Positions 33,558-46,581 of a stretch of 64,000 nt of DNA are shown piece after piece. Numbering within the stretch: position 1 is the first letter of the stretch; each line of letters opens with the position of its first letter. The stretch covers positions 1,116,001 through 1,180,000 of the forward strand of contig CAVNZM010000012.1 in assembly GCA_963693365.1 (NCBI GenBank), in the 5' to 3' direction. The translations under genes were made by a program, and so were the position numbers. The stretch is from Amoebidium appalachense. Lineage: Eukaryota; Ichthyosporea. The notes under the pieces were generated by a model. That model was not told the DNA's origin. It saw only the letters and a program-made list of their open reading frames with translations, and searched no databases.

Positions 33558-33949
33558 GCACACACACACACACATATCCAACCCCCATCCCCTCACCCCA
33601 ACTCTCTAGATGAACATTTCCCCGACATCTTGGACAGTTTCTTTCTTCTCTATCCCCCTTCCTTCTCCCCACTCTTATATCCTCGACTCTTCCTGAAATC
33701 CCCCCCCCCCCCCTCCTCCTCCTCCCCCTCCCCCCCCCCCCCCAAAAAAAAAAAGCCATCAGCTCCAAAGCCTCTCCTTTCTCTCTCTCTCTCTCTATCT
33801 ATCTTCCCCTCCCCCCCCCTCCCCCCCCCCTTCCCCCTCTTCCCCCCTGCTTCTCAATTTCTCTCGTCCTTCTCCCTCCCTTCCACACTCCCGAGCTGCC
33901 ATCTTTCATTCGATTCCTCCCCGCTACCTCTGTCCCACTTGCAGTTTTC

Positions 33950-33988
<39 letters not shown>

Positions 33989-34381
33989 AAATAATAATAA
34001 TAATAACAATAATAATACAAATAATTACAACGATAAAAGAAAATGAAAAAATACACATCCCTTCAGACACTTCCGACACACACAAACTCATCGCCACACA
34101 CTTCCCCCTTAGCTCAGCAGTGCAAACCACTAAAGATGGCCCTAGAGTATGCTTTGAGGCATTAGTTCAATACCATGTGGGTGTGTGTACAATGACGTGT
34201 GAAAACCAAAACGACACAGGCACCTTTGCCCGGGGGGGGGGGGGGGGGGGGGGGGGGGGAGAGGAGGGGGAGGGGAGGGAGGGGGGAGGGGGGCAAATGG
34301 GGAAGGGGGGGGGGGGGGGGGGGGGGGGAGGACAAGAAAACAGGAGGAAGGGGGTTTTGGGGAATGGGGGTGCCCCCGTGG

Positions 34382-34425
<44 letters not shown>

Positions 34426-34915
34426 TATTCAACTACACTAACATAATCAAAAACAGGGAGCAGGGGAGCGGGGGAGCCGGGGGGAGGGGGGAGATCGGAG
34501 GAGAGGGGAGGAGGAATATGACCGTGTTATTTTTTTTTATTTTTTTTTTGGATAAAAAGGGCAGAGTACGAACCCAAAATGGACAACTGCCCGTGTACAG
34601 GCCCAAATACTTGCACACAACTAAAATAGCCCCTCGGAACCTTTGGTACAAAAATATTTCCACATTGAAATCTCCTTTTTGCTCCGCTTTTTGCCCAATC
34701 AGCAGCTACAGATATCACACAGTTGCCTTTTTCGGGCAGGAAATTGCGCAAACCAGGTGGTTTGAAATTGCCGGTTGCAGCGGGAGGGGAACGAGTGAAA
34801 ACAAAAAGAGAGACCGAGAGAAAGGGTGCCCTGCATGTGCTTATGTGTGTGATCTACACGGCAGGCGTGGTGACTTTCTTACTGGTTTTTTTTGTTTGTT
34901 TGTTTTTTTTTTTTT

Positions 34916-34946
<31 letters not shown>

Positions 34947-35167
34947 GGGGTATGTGAGTGTATGTGTGTTGGGTGAGTGCAGCGGGAAGGGAGGGAGAGG
35001 GGGGGGAGAGGGGAGGAGGGGGGAGGGGTGATTCATACTTAAGGTGGTACAGGAAAGCCCGTAACAAAGACACCGGCCACGAGTCGTGCCGAGTACAAAG
35101 GCAGCACGAGCCCCGGGAACGTGCCTGCTTATCACTGTGATTGTGTGTGTGTGTGTGTGTGTGTCAC

Positions 35168-35244
<77 letters not shown>

Positions 35245-35917
35245 GTGTGTTATGTGTTATGTGTGTGTGTGTATGTGTGCTGTGTGTGGCTAATTGCCCG
35301 AGTGTTAGCATCGCCACGGCTGTGCACACCACAGAAAGTGGATACGTGCATGTTTTCATGCATTGCATGCCATTTGGTCAGCAGAGTAGAATTTAAATAA
35401 TTGCATCAATTAAACTGTCTTGGGGCTATACAGCGTAAAACTTATAAACGCAACATAAAAAGACAGCCCAAACACAACGGTTTTGGGTGGTGTGCTTTTA
35501 TTTCATACAGCCTATATCAACCAAACCACCAAAACTACTTTCTAGTCAGCACTGCTAAGCATGCCACATCCTGTGCCATCCCTGCTCCCTGCTCTTCTAA
35601 TCACACCAACTGCCCACAGACACCACCCTTCTCTGCCCCCCTCCCCCCCCCCCCCCCCCCCCTCAATTCCCCGGCTCCCCTCCCCCTTTCCCCCGTTTGC
35701 TCCATTCCTACCCCTAAGTTCACTCCTGTTCCCACTCCTCCCCTTGTGTTCAGCCCCCCCACCCACCCTCCCTCCCCCTCTTCCCCTTTCCCCTTTCCTA
35801 ATAGCTTGCCAAATACCGTCTTCAATGCAACAACAAGCGTAAAACGTGAAGAGCGTAAAACGGTGAAGGGCTTAGGAGGCGATAATCAGTGAGCAGGGGG
35901 GAAGGGGAAGGGGGAGG

Positions 35918-35952
<35 letters not shown>

Positions 35953-37996
35953 GCGGAGTGAAGCTAATAAAACTCAGTCGGTAGCCCAAAAAATAGACAA
36001 AAACAAGCGTGGGAAACAGTGGGTGCAGATGAACTAGAGTGGCGAATCTGTAAAGAGAATGGAGGGGAGGGAAAGTCCATAGCAACGCCAGCAGACGACG
36101 GATGGGAGGGCGAAGCTACAAAGGAAAACGAAGGGGAAAGACGGTAGAGATGGGCGCAAACACAAACAAAAGTGAAATGCGGAGGGAAAGAAACACATAC
36201 CTACTCCGTTATCCTGTGCGTTGCTTCGGTTGGGGCTGTTGAAACAACGGTATCAAGGAAAAAGTTTACTGCTTGTGTGCAAGGGTAAGGACGGAAGTAG
36301 AAGTATTTTTCTCACATACAAAAAAAAATACGTACTATCCAACTGCTTGTATATGGTAACACGCGTCTCTACGGGTGTGTCTTGGCTCCAAGACCGTGAA
36401 TGTGCACAAGAGCTCTATCACGTATAGACGTCGACAAAGAGGTTTGCCTACTCAAACATCGTCTGCAAACTTGGACAAGATTGCGCACCTCTCACACGCG
36501 ACCTCTTTATGAGATGTGCGGCTTTACATATACCATACGTTATGCGTCACGTTTTCACTCTCTTTTCTCGCTCCCTTGGGTTATGTTTTTCGGATACGTC
36601 ACCTACGTAGCTGGAAACGAAAATTGTAATTGGTGACCGTTTGCTGTTTTATTTCGTTGCCTCTTTGCTAATAATAGTCTGTCACATAATGACGTCAGAT
36701 GTCAGTAGTAGTCTAACAAGAAGCTCTGTAAGTATTGAAGCAAGTGTATATAGTTTAAGACTATTCCCGTCTTGGCGCGCAAGATGGCAAATGGTGACGC
36801 CACAGATACGTGCTGGCAGTGTGCATCGGAAATGGCGATATCGTGTATGCAAAAGCCGTTACATATACGTGCGTGTCAAACACATTTATACAATAGCTCT
36901 AAATAAATACACCATTTTTAATATAATTTTTAATTATTGGGTCTTTAACACACGTGTACAGTACTGTAATAGGTAAGACTCAATCATCAATATGGACTCA
37001 TCAGCCTACGCCAATGCTTTTTTTGCTCCCTTTCTCCGGTGAGCCATCGCTGATTGGTTTATGATTCCGCCCTTATCTTCCATATCAGTGCAGCCTCTCC
37101 GATCAACGTGTACAGAATAGTGTTTTTCTCTTCGGTTACGATAAATGAAATCCATAGAAATTACAATACATGAACTGTTACAATTTAGCCTATACATACT
37201 GCTAATGCTTTGTTAGAGATAAGTATTAGTAAACCAAAAAAAAATGATGACGCGATTGGACCGATTACAGGACACGGTGCCACGGGGACCAATAAATCGC
37301 CTGCACAAAAGATTCCTGACTAATCTTTTATTTCCTCGTATTCATTGGCTACTGATGCAAACCCGAACAATATCATGTTCCAGCGCTTGCCTTGTCAACC
37401 CAGCATTATTGTAAATATATCTTTTTCCTTTGTTTATGAAACAGTTAATAAAATTACTTAGAACTTATTTTTAGCTTTAGATGTGAACGAAAGCCCAAAA
37501 CATAATGCAGCAGCTGATTTTCAGGAATTCGCAACAATTTTATGAGATAGTGTTTAAACAAATCATTGATTAATAATCACGCATATCAACTGCAACTCAG
37601 TTTCCTGGCCCCTTGATTGTTAAGGCATTTCGCGCCAAGCATTTTTTGTTGACACACACCGAGGTTACCAAGTTGAAAAGGCTCCTTGTGTTTCCTCTGC
37701 AAGCTCCCAATCAGGCAACTGAAACATGACTTTTTATTAGATGTTGTGTAGTTTAGTAAAGTAGCTATTTAAGCTATTTAGTATCCCGAGCAGCATCACA
37801 GTCGAAGACTGATTAGAAGGTTCCCTTTTTTCTGGGCCATTTTAACGGCTTGTTTTCGTCGATGAGAAGGCGAACCAAAATATTGTGTGTACGTACGATT
37901 AAAAGGGAGGAGCTTTTCCAAAACAGCAACGCAATTAGTCACCACAGGTCTTCCATTGTTAAATTTTATGCAGTGCGGCCATAATTTATACAGAAA
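33131..37996. other. Intergenic, repeat-rich left part and AT-rich unique right part
   Basis: 33230-35250 holds T/G, C/A, AC (33331-33405), TG (35169-35243), C (33954-33986) and G (34381-34421) tracts and a tRNA-like sequence. 35400-37996 is mainly unique AT-rich DNA with a C tract (35641-35662), a G tract (35923-35949) and a TGACGTCA site (36690-36697). A repeated AGCTATTTA motif near 37764 lies about 230 bases before the acyltransferase start and is part of its likely promoter. Open frames such as 36221-36427 (RLGLLKQRYQGKSLLLVC) have no recognisable family or splice partners. Confidence 0.5.
34103..34181 (+). ncRNA. tRNA-like sequence / second SINE head
   Basis: The A-box TTAGCTCAGCAGT (34109-34121) and B-box AGTTCAATACC (34164-34174) match pol III internal promoter motifs at tRNA spacing (54 bases). 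A T-arm of four pairs out of five can form (GGCAT/ATACC). The acceptor stem pairs poorly, so it is more likely a tRNA pseudogene or SINE head than a working tRNA. Too decayed to assign an amino acid. Confidence 0.45.
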
Positions 37997-39968
37997 ATGT
38001 CTCTCGAAGTACTTGCTTGGCCTGGCGCAGACATGATGTCTGCGGCCAATGACTACATGGACTCTGTGAGGGAGGCAGCAGGAACAGCAACATCATTCGC
38101 TATCATCAGCCTCTCTGGTGTTAGCCACGCACTTGAGGCGCTGTTGCATGTTTTTTGCCTCCCACTCAAGTACATCTCTCCATCCTGGCATAATTTTACG
38201 CGCATTTGGCTGCTGCGTCTAGGTTGGTCTCCAATCATGGCCGGCATGTGGTTGGCAGACAGACGTGTGGTGGTGACTGGTGATCAGATGGTGGCTGGTA
38301 ATCACAAGGGAGACAGCCTTTTGCCAGAAGTGAAGGGAAAGAACAAGAATCTGGTGTTGATCAATCATCAGGTATGCTGAAAGTTGTTTTTGCTTTTGTG
38401 CCATCCTGATTAAGAACGGGTGTGGGAGTTGGTGTTTCTGTTCGTGAGGCTCTGCACAATCGTGTGCTCTCTTTTTTTGTTTCGTGTTCCCGCAGCCGAA
38501 GGCTGCAGAACAAGGGGCACTAAGCAGTTAGCTGCATAAAGTCCCCTTTCTTTAATCTTTTTCTGTGTCATGTGAAGAGGGCAGCATAGGAGAACGGAAA
38601 TCAGGTTGATAGCGCAGTGATGCAAATAGCCAAAATGGGCTTGAACTTCGTGTTGTTTTCGAATCACACCCTCATCCTTCTTATGTCCCCTGCAGGCGTA
38701 TGCAGACACCTTCTTCGTCGCCTACCACATGCATGCGCTCAACAGTGGGGACGGCACTATGATGTGGGCCATCTGGAAGACGTTTTTGTTTATTCCCCTG
38801 GGCTGGGCGTCATACATGGCTGGCCACATCTTCCTTGGCCGTAATTTCCCTCCAGTTTGCTTATATCGTGATGTGCTCGGAGCCTGCATTGTCTCTTTCT
38901 TTGTGGCTGTGTTTTTACGTGAGTTTATCGGGTTGTGGGGTTGTTCGGTGACCTTTCGAATTTTTGAGTTTTGGGCAATTGAGCATGAACAGGTTTCTCA
39001 TATCATGAAATGTTTCCTTAGACACTCTGAGCATCGTGACGTTTCTAGGTAGTTTGAGGCCATTTTCGGCCCTTTATTAATTCGAGAGCATGTGGTAGGA
39101 AGGGGCTCAGGAAGGGGGTGGGTGAAAGTGTGTGTGTGGGGGGGGGGGGGGGGGGGGGGGGGAGGGGGAGGTTGAGGAAAGAAGAGTCTGGGAGGGGGTA
39201 ACAAGCCACCTCTGACAAGCGTCACCCCTCTCACAGATGGTGCCAAGCAAGATGAGAAGAACTTGCACAAGGCACTCGATTATTTTGTGGAGGACGACTT
39301 CAGGTCGTTCTGTGTTTACCCGGAGGGAGGTGTGTTCAGGAAGGAGCTGCTGCAGAAGTCGCTGGACTTTGCCAGGTGGGTGTAAAGACCATGTTTGTGG
39401 TACTGTGTGTGTGGTTGGTGTTTTGTGTATGATGTGTGTGTGTGTGTGCATGTGGATGTGGGTGTGTGCGATTTGTGTTTAACGTTTTGTGCGTGTGGGC
39501 CTGCGTGTGCCGTGGGGGGTGTTTGACGCGTTGTGCATGTGTGTGCATGTATGCGTGTGTGTGTGTGTGTGCGTGTGTGTATGTGTGCGCGCGCGGGGTG
39601 CTGTGTGTGTGTGGTTTATGTATTGAATTTGCCTTTTCTGATATGTAATCATCAAATGATGCGCGCGCGCGAGTGTGTGTGTGTGTGTGGTGTGTGTGAC
39701 ACGTGTATACTTCGCCTCCCCCCTCCCCCCCCCCCCCCCCCCCCCCCTCCCCCTCCCAAGCGCGTACCTGCGAGCACTAATGCTCTTTATGATGATCATA
39801 CATATGCTTTAGATTGATGAAAGTGCACGGGTGACCAGGCAGTTACTGGCGTTCTTTCCCCCTTTCTTTACCTTGAAAGAAACGGTTGATTTTGCGCTGT
39901 GTATGTTGTGTATGGGATGTTGTTGTTCTGTTGTGTGTGCGTGTGCGGACACGTATGTACTTTTCCCC

Positions 39969-40000
<32 letters not shown>

Positions 40001-40742
40001 TTTTTTTTTGTGGGGGGGGGGGGGGGGGGGGGGAATACTTACACATCCTGCTCACGTTATTTTTTATTCTCCACCGTTTACCGCAATGTACACCCTCGCC
40101 CTAAAAAAAAATAAAAACTCACATCCTCCCCCGTTGCAGGAAGGAAGGCCTCCCTGAGCTTCAGCACCACCTCCTTCCCCGATTTGGCGCATTCCTTGCG
40201 GCAGTAAAGAAGCTTCGAGAAGCAGGAGCCGAGGACCTGTTTGATGTGAGCATGGGCTTCCCTGCGTCGACACCCTGGAGCCGTGATCCGTGGAATCTGA
40301 TCGATCTGGCTCGGCCCTCCCCAATGCCTATGGACGTGCACTTGCACATCCGCAAGTACAAGCTCGCAGAGGTGCGTGTTTCTTTCTTTCTTTCTCTCTC
40401 TCTCTTTTTCTTCTTCTTTTTTTTAGTTGTTGTTGTTGTTTGTTTGTTTTCATTTTTTCTTTTCTTTTCTTTCTTTTTTTTTTTGGATCGTGTCATGCGC
40501 ACACACGGATACATGCGCTCGTGAAAAAAACGTCGAGTTGTTTGCACTCTGCACATTGTTCCACGCACAGGCTTTCGTGCGCAGTATTTGCACTTGCACA
40601 CTCTGCACATTGTTCCACATGCAGGCCTTCGTGCATAGTACGTGTACGCACACACGCATGCGGAAGCATGCGGGAGTGAGTGCGCTTAAACTTTTTTCTC
40701 ATACTGCAACGACATGCTCTCAAGCACAGTGCGGGCATGTGC

Positions 40743-40784
<42 letters not shown>

Positions 40785-41557
40785 ACTGACACATGGGCAC
40801 GTGATTATGCGCTGATTTGTTCGCCCACACACCCCCACACTCTCATGTACAATGCATGCACATGCACGCATGATGCACGTGTGTGTCTGTGGGACGCACG
40901 GTATGCATGTTCGATGATGTATATCCTTGCAAGCTCGATAAGAAGGGAAAGTGATAGTCGGCGGTAGGCAGTTTGTGCGCTGCCTTTGTGTTTCTCTGTC
41001 CTTTGTTTGGCTCGGAGCGTGGGTCCCGGTCTCTTTCGAGGATGTGTGGGTGCTCCAGGTTTTTTTCTTCCCTGGGGGGACAGGGCTGTGCGCTTTTTCC
41101 ACCTCTCTCCCTCCCTCCGTCCCTCCTCTCTCTCTCACTCTCTCTCTCTCCCTCCCTCCCTCCCTCTCCCCACGCTCTGTGTCGTGCATCTGTAAGCACA
41201 TACACATTTTTCGCTGCACTGCATTAGTTTGCACACACATCTTCACCGTTTTGCTCACCTTGCTTGCATAAGCAACCCTGCTCGTCTTTGATCAAGACGG
41301 GTTGACCCGCCCAAGCTCAGTTGATGCTGCTGTCTGAGTTGGAGTGTCGTATATACGCGGGCTAAGGGGTCGAAACTCAGACGCAATTGATGACTTGGGT
41401 CCTCCCTGAGGATGGGCTCTGCTTATAACGCATACTGTGCACATGGCTGATGTTGCATACTTGAATGTTTGCCTTTGCATGTGTCCTGCACCATGCTTCT
41501 CGTCGTGTATGCGTACTTTGTACCGTGTTCCGCATTCAAACCCCCCCCCCCCCCTCC

Positions 41558-41597
<40 letters not shown>

Positions 41598-42173
41598 CCC
41601 CCCCCCCCCCCCCCCCCCCCTCCCTCGTGGGTGGGTGGATGGGTGAGTATTTAAGCTCGATCTCCTCCCCCTCCCCTCCAGTACTTTTTTTTTTTTTTTT
41701 TTTTTTTTTTCCCGCTTCTGTGTCTGAAGGCCAAACACTAATACCACCCTTTGCACGACACACAGGTGGGCGAGACCGAAGAAGAGCAAAAGGCGTGGCT
41801 GCTTAAACGGTGGGTCGAACGCGAAGCCCTGATGGTCGAATTCAAGAAGACACAGCGGTTCCCCGGCGAGCAGAGAGACGGGAGCCCCGGCATTGTGCGC
41901 GTGTGGGCGGACGTTCTCCTATGGACCCCCTTCGTCCTTGCGTTCATGTATGCGATTGGCCTGGCCGGGATACGGTTCAGTTCTGTTGCAATGACGTTCT
42001 TTTACATGTTTTGGGTCTCGGGCGCGTCTGCGACCATCTCTCTGCCGAGTATTTGGGGCCTGTGGATTGGTGGTTTTGCGGTCGCGCTTTTCACTGCCCT
42101 CCTCGGACCCATTTCCATCTTTTCTGTGTCGATGCCTTCGCTGTTGGCTAACCGCCGCCGCACCGCTGCGTAA
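37997..42173 (+). CDS. Membrane lysophospholipid acyltransferase (LPGAT1/LCLAT1/AGPAT-like)
   Basis: Transfers an acyl chain from acyl-CoA to a lysophospholipid, probably at the ER or mitochondria-associated membrane. Exons: 37997-38371, 38696-38840, 39237-39375, 40140-40371, 41766-42173, all GT-AG and in phase; 1299 nt, 432 residues. The HX4D catalytic motif is intact and split by intron 1 (NHQ/AYAD; His124, Asp129). The third acyltransferase block reads YPEGG at 201-205, where the family usually has FPEGT. The exon 5 segment EEEQKAWLLKRWVEREALM...EFKKTQRFPGE matches the C-terminal domain of the AGPAT3-5/LCLAT1/LPGAT1 group. Hydrophobic segments lie near residues 30-60 and, after about 330, in VLLWTPFVLAFMYAIGLAGI and two more C-terminal stretches. 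Length slightly exceeds the usual 370-414. Substrate cannot be told from sequence. ATTAAA follows the stop at 42180. Confidence 0.93.
39971..40033. repeat. C30-T9-G22 fold-back homopolymer block
   Basis: Thirty C, nine T, then GT and 22 G: an inverted repeat like 1322-1387. Intron 3 of the acyltransferase. Confidence 0.95.
40545..40650. repeat. 54 bp tandem duplication
   Basis: CACTCTGCACATTGTTCCAC followed by a variable 34-base remainder occurs at 40545 and 40599. Acyltransferase intron 4. Confidence 0.85.
41174..41540 (+). repeat. SINE-like interspersed repeat, full copy 4
   Basis: Starts GCTCTGTGTCGTGCATCTGT and ends CCGCATTCAAAC followed by C and CT runs. Differs from 19164-19546 by only about a dozen substitutions. 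Same A- and B-box-like motifs. Intron 4 of the acyltransferase, sense orientation. Confidence 0.88.
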
Positions 42174-43388
42174 GCGCGGATTAAATGATTCTTTAAACCG
42201 GTTTTTGTTACAGGATTACGGGTTTTTGTCCCAATACTGCTGTATGCGGGTGGGCGATAAGCAGGCTGAGGATTTTTGTACCTTTTCACATTTATCTTGT
42301 TATTGCGTGCAGATATATATAGCCGAAGACTTTCCTATACATACGAAAACATGCTAGGTGACGTGCCTCACATATGCACAACGTGACATACACGTGTGTC
42401 GTTCTTTCCCCCCCAGCATCAATAGCTTCTCCAATGCAAGTGCTTGCCGTTTTTTAACGTTTTTTGTTCTACCAATACCTCGGCTGGACCTCTGAGTATA
42501 AATGTGCAAATGTTTGCCCACGGTATCTATTTTATAAAAATTCATTCTAAGATGTCGAATTGTGTTCACGTAAAAAATTGTACAGCACTACATCTCTTCT
42601 TTTCCTTTATTCGACTATTATTTGCCTCTTTTTGACAAGTGGATAGTTTGACCATTGAGCCAGGCAACAAGTGCTAATGCACCGGTGTTCGTTTTATCCA
42701 TTGGCTGAGCCTCGCATGTAGGCGGTAATTGCTTATGTACAAATGCACCACATTGCATATCTTTGATTCGTTTAATTTCATTTTGCCATGCTGCTCTTTG
42801 GATTCTGAGGGAAGGAGGCATTGCTGTAAACTTGGCACGTTTTGGTGTCTTTGATTTCACTTTGCCATGCAACTGTCTAAGTGGAGACAGAGTAAACATG
42901 CAAAGGCCAAACTTAAACGTTAACATCTTGTGTCATGATGTGTGCAGTATGGAATTTGATTGCCCCCCCCCGCCCCCACCCACCCACCCACCCATCCACC
43001 CACCACGTACGTCACACACACACACACACACACGCACAGGCTGAGTACTTACATGTACAAAAATGTACATGGTGTGGTGTGTACGTGTGTCTCTCCCAAA
43101 AAAGAAGACTGCACGCTTGATCGGTCCCCACACTGGATGTATATCCTGCAACGGCCGAGGGTCATTAATATTAATATTCTTGACTAGTAGAGAATGTTAG
43201 GCCTTTGAATCATCACAGTGACTGTCTCATAATATATGTCGCCTAATAGGCAACTAACTGAGCACATTTCCCCTCTTATAGTCAACCTATACAGAGGCCG
43301 GGCAGCACCTTTTATATATGCGCTAGAGTACATACAGGAATACGTATACAAGAAAAATTCAAACAAGGTGTGGCAGGCAAGACAGACT

Positions 43389-43422
<34 letters not shown>

Positions 43423-43423
43423 G

Positions 43424-43521
<98 letters not shown>

Positions 43522-43964
43522 GGTACACGTGTGCGCGTGTACACAAATTGAATTGCAAAACTGAGGGCAACAGCGATAAAACCACCAGGGTTGAGAAGGA
43601 AGTAAAAGTATGTTGGTGAAGTGTGGGGCTGGGTTTAGTGCGTTGTAATATTATTAACTTTGTCAGTGGTGCGTACGTATAGCGCATGTGTATTGTATAA
43701 CTTCAGTTTACATAGACAACAGTCACTGTGCTGGCTGTTTCTTCATGCCTTTGGGATGTGCAAGTAGCAGTGGGGTTTACGCTGTTTACTCGAGGCAAAG
43801 AGAAACCAGTCTCAGGTATGGGGGGGGTTTTGCTCGGAATATCCCCTCAGCGGTATATCATGATCACGTACATAGATGTCGGGTGGTGACTATATATCAG
43901 GGTTTACTTTCTCTACGAGATACCATAAAGACTACAAGGAGAAATCAATTAGTTGGGGTTCCCC

Positions 43965-43997
<33 letters not shown>

Positions 43998-44030
43998 GGG
44001 GCTCCCCCTGGGACACTCGGTATCAGCTGG

Positions 44031-44113
<83 letters not shown>

Positions 44114-44117
44114 TGCG
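42174..44117. other. Intergenic between the acyltransferase and the LINE remnant
   Basis: Mostly unique AT-rich DNA to 43380. A weak direct repeat (TTCATTTTGCCATGC at about 42777 and TTCACTTTGCCATGC at about 42856) is seen. It then holds T and TG tracts (43391-43505), a G run (43506-43523), another T run (43970-43993) and TG at 44031-44109. No gene recognised. Confidence 0.5.
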
Positions 44118-45470
44118 CTAGAATTTTGTAGTGACGTGTTTCTTAAGCCAATCAATACATCTAATAAACAGGTCGTAGTTACGCGTGTTTAGTATAAAAT
44201 CAAGGATGTTGTAATTTACAGGTAGGCTATCTTTCTGGGTGTCTGTTGTGAATGTGACGTGTGTGTGTTGCGGTATTATGTGGTCTATCAAACTACATTT
44301 GGCGATACATGACCTGTTAAACTGGTGTGTGTGTGTGTTGTTTGGGCATGCAAATGATGCCACCTTATACTTATTAGATCTCCACTATATAGCACGTGTA
44401 CAGTAAAAGCGTGGTAATTGAACAATACCATCAGCTAGAGAAAGACCAGTTCTACAGGAAGGTAATATGTATTTAGGTGTTATACATTTGCGAGTGCCAT
44501 ATTTGGCAATATGGTTGAGGCGGTCAGTATATATAAAACGAGACATAAGGCTTAGTTTTTCAAGGTGTATGCTTTCATCGGGTCTAGTGTCGTGTGGTAT
44601 CTTTTTCCATTTGTTATATTGCGTGATTATCTTGTGATTGTGTACATGTTAATAAGTAAGTGGCAGTCCAAAATCACACACACACTTTTGCGGGGTTTAT
44701 TTGTATTTGTACCCAGGGGAGAAGGGGAGAGAGAGGGAAGGAAAGAGGGGAGAGGTGAGGAGGGGACAGGTCGGATAGAGAAGAGAGGGTGGGAGGGCAA
44801 ATACTTCTTTAAGCGGCTCATGTGCTTATTGAATTTCAGCGCGAGATAGGATACTCTAGCAGCTATTGGGACCAGACCATATATCGAGAGCGTTACAGGC
44901 CCAGGTTTACAACAGTTGTTAGATAGAAAGGAGGCAACTTCTGCTTCAAGAAAATTTGCCAAGGGTTTAAGCGCTCTAGTTCTCTCTTTCTTGATCCAAG
45001 CGGCGAGAAGGGGTAAACCATATTCACATGCCGGGAAGACAAAAGTGCGAATAAATGTAAGTCTAATAGAAGGATGGAGGGGTGTGTCTTTAAAAATATT
45101 AGCCGAGAAGAAAGCTAACCGCTTACGAGCCAACTCTACCCTCTTTTCGACCATATGGGAAAACATAACACCAACAGAATCAACCGGAACACCAAGATAT
45201 TTGTATTCAATCTGGAACTATAGGTACAGGTTTAGATGATAATGTAAATGTGTGTAACTTGAATTGTTGGCTATATCAGGTACAAGAACACCACATTTGT
45301 CTATGTTAAGGATCATAAGGTTTGCCTTGCACCACTCTGACACTACATCGAACAATCTTTGCAGGCGTCTAAAGTAGCAGTGTAGTTTGTGCGGACTAGT
45401 ACTCACGCTGGAGTGAAACTGTGATTCTAGACTCTCAACAGGAACTTTTCCACAGAATTTAAACTTTAAG
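44118..45470 (-). mobile_element. Decayed non-LTR retrotransposon (LINE) fragment, 3' part of ORF2
   Basis: On the minus strand a reverse-transcriptase connection region is readable: LQRLFDVVSEWCKANLMILN, then after one in-frame TAG, IEYKYLGVPVDSVGVMFSHM and RLTFIRTFVFPACEYGLPLL. A frameshift near 44650 leads into a C-terminal segment (RPDESIHLEKLSLMSRFIYT, then GTRKCITPKYILPS), another in-frame TAG, and NYNILDFILNTRNYDLFIRC before the final stop. The catalytic YxDD block and the endonuclease are absent. At least two stops and one shift show it is inactive. Family below LINE level cannot be told. Confidence 0.75.
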
Positions 45471-45611
45471 GTTACTTTAAAGTTGGAAGACTTTGTAAAC
45501 GTGGCAGATCAGTATGATAAGCGGATCATCATTAAATTTTGTACCGGTATGAACCCCCCCCCCCCCCCCCCCCCCCCCCACCCACCCTTCCCTTCCCCCT
45601 CCCTCCCCAAC

Positions 45612-45650
<39 letters not shown>

Positions 45651-45870
45651 CCAAACAGTGACACACACACACACGCACGGAGTACCGGCTTTGAGCTAGG
45701 GAGTCCTGTACGTGGTGTGGTGGCGCTGTGAGGTTTTGGGTGGTGAGATGCAAGTTGCATGCCATGCTGTGCAGTACAACCTGAGTGCTCCACGGTGTGC
45801 CGGGGATGGGGACAGGGGCAACATACATATCATAGTAGTATGTAGTCCGTACTCAGGCGTAAACGTTGAA

Positions 45871-45945
<75 letters not shown>

Positions 45946-46525
45946 CCCTCTCCCCCCCAAATCTCCCCCTCCCCCCTCCCCCCTCCCCCCCCTCCCCCAA
46001 TTGCAAAGACGTGTACACACAAAGACTCGGATTGGAAACGAAACCGAGTCAAAAGAAATGAAGGGGAAAAAATGAGTGGGGAAACGAAACCGTAAGTTTG
46101 ATGGGTGTGTGTGTGTGTGCGTGTGTGTGTGTTACATGTACGTGCATGTGTGAGTGTGTGTGTGTGTGCCTGTGTGTGTGCACACGGTGTGTGTGTGTAT
46201 GCCGGGGGTTGGGGGGGGGGGGGGGGGAGGGGAGGGGGGGGGGAATTAAAAATCAAATGAAACTTTGCAAATAAAATCACGATGATACCTTCAATAGGGT
46301 CTTCTCTTTCACTCTCTCTCGCTCTCTACTGTCTATCTCCCTCACACACACACACACACACAAACACAAACACACACACACACACACACACACTCTCTCT
46401 CTCTCTCTCTTTCTCTCTCCCCCCCCCTTCCCCCCCCCCCCCCTCCTCTTTCTCCCTCTCTCCTCCCCCTCCCCCTACTTTCTCTCTCTCGATCTCCCTC
46501 TCTCAGGATCCCCCCCAGCTCCCCC

Positions 46526-46581
<56 letters not shown>

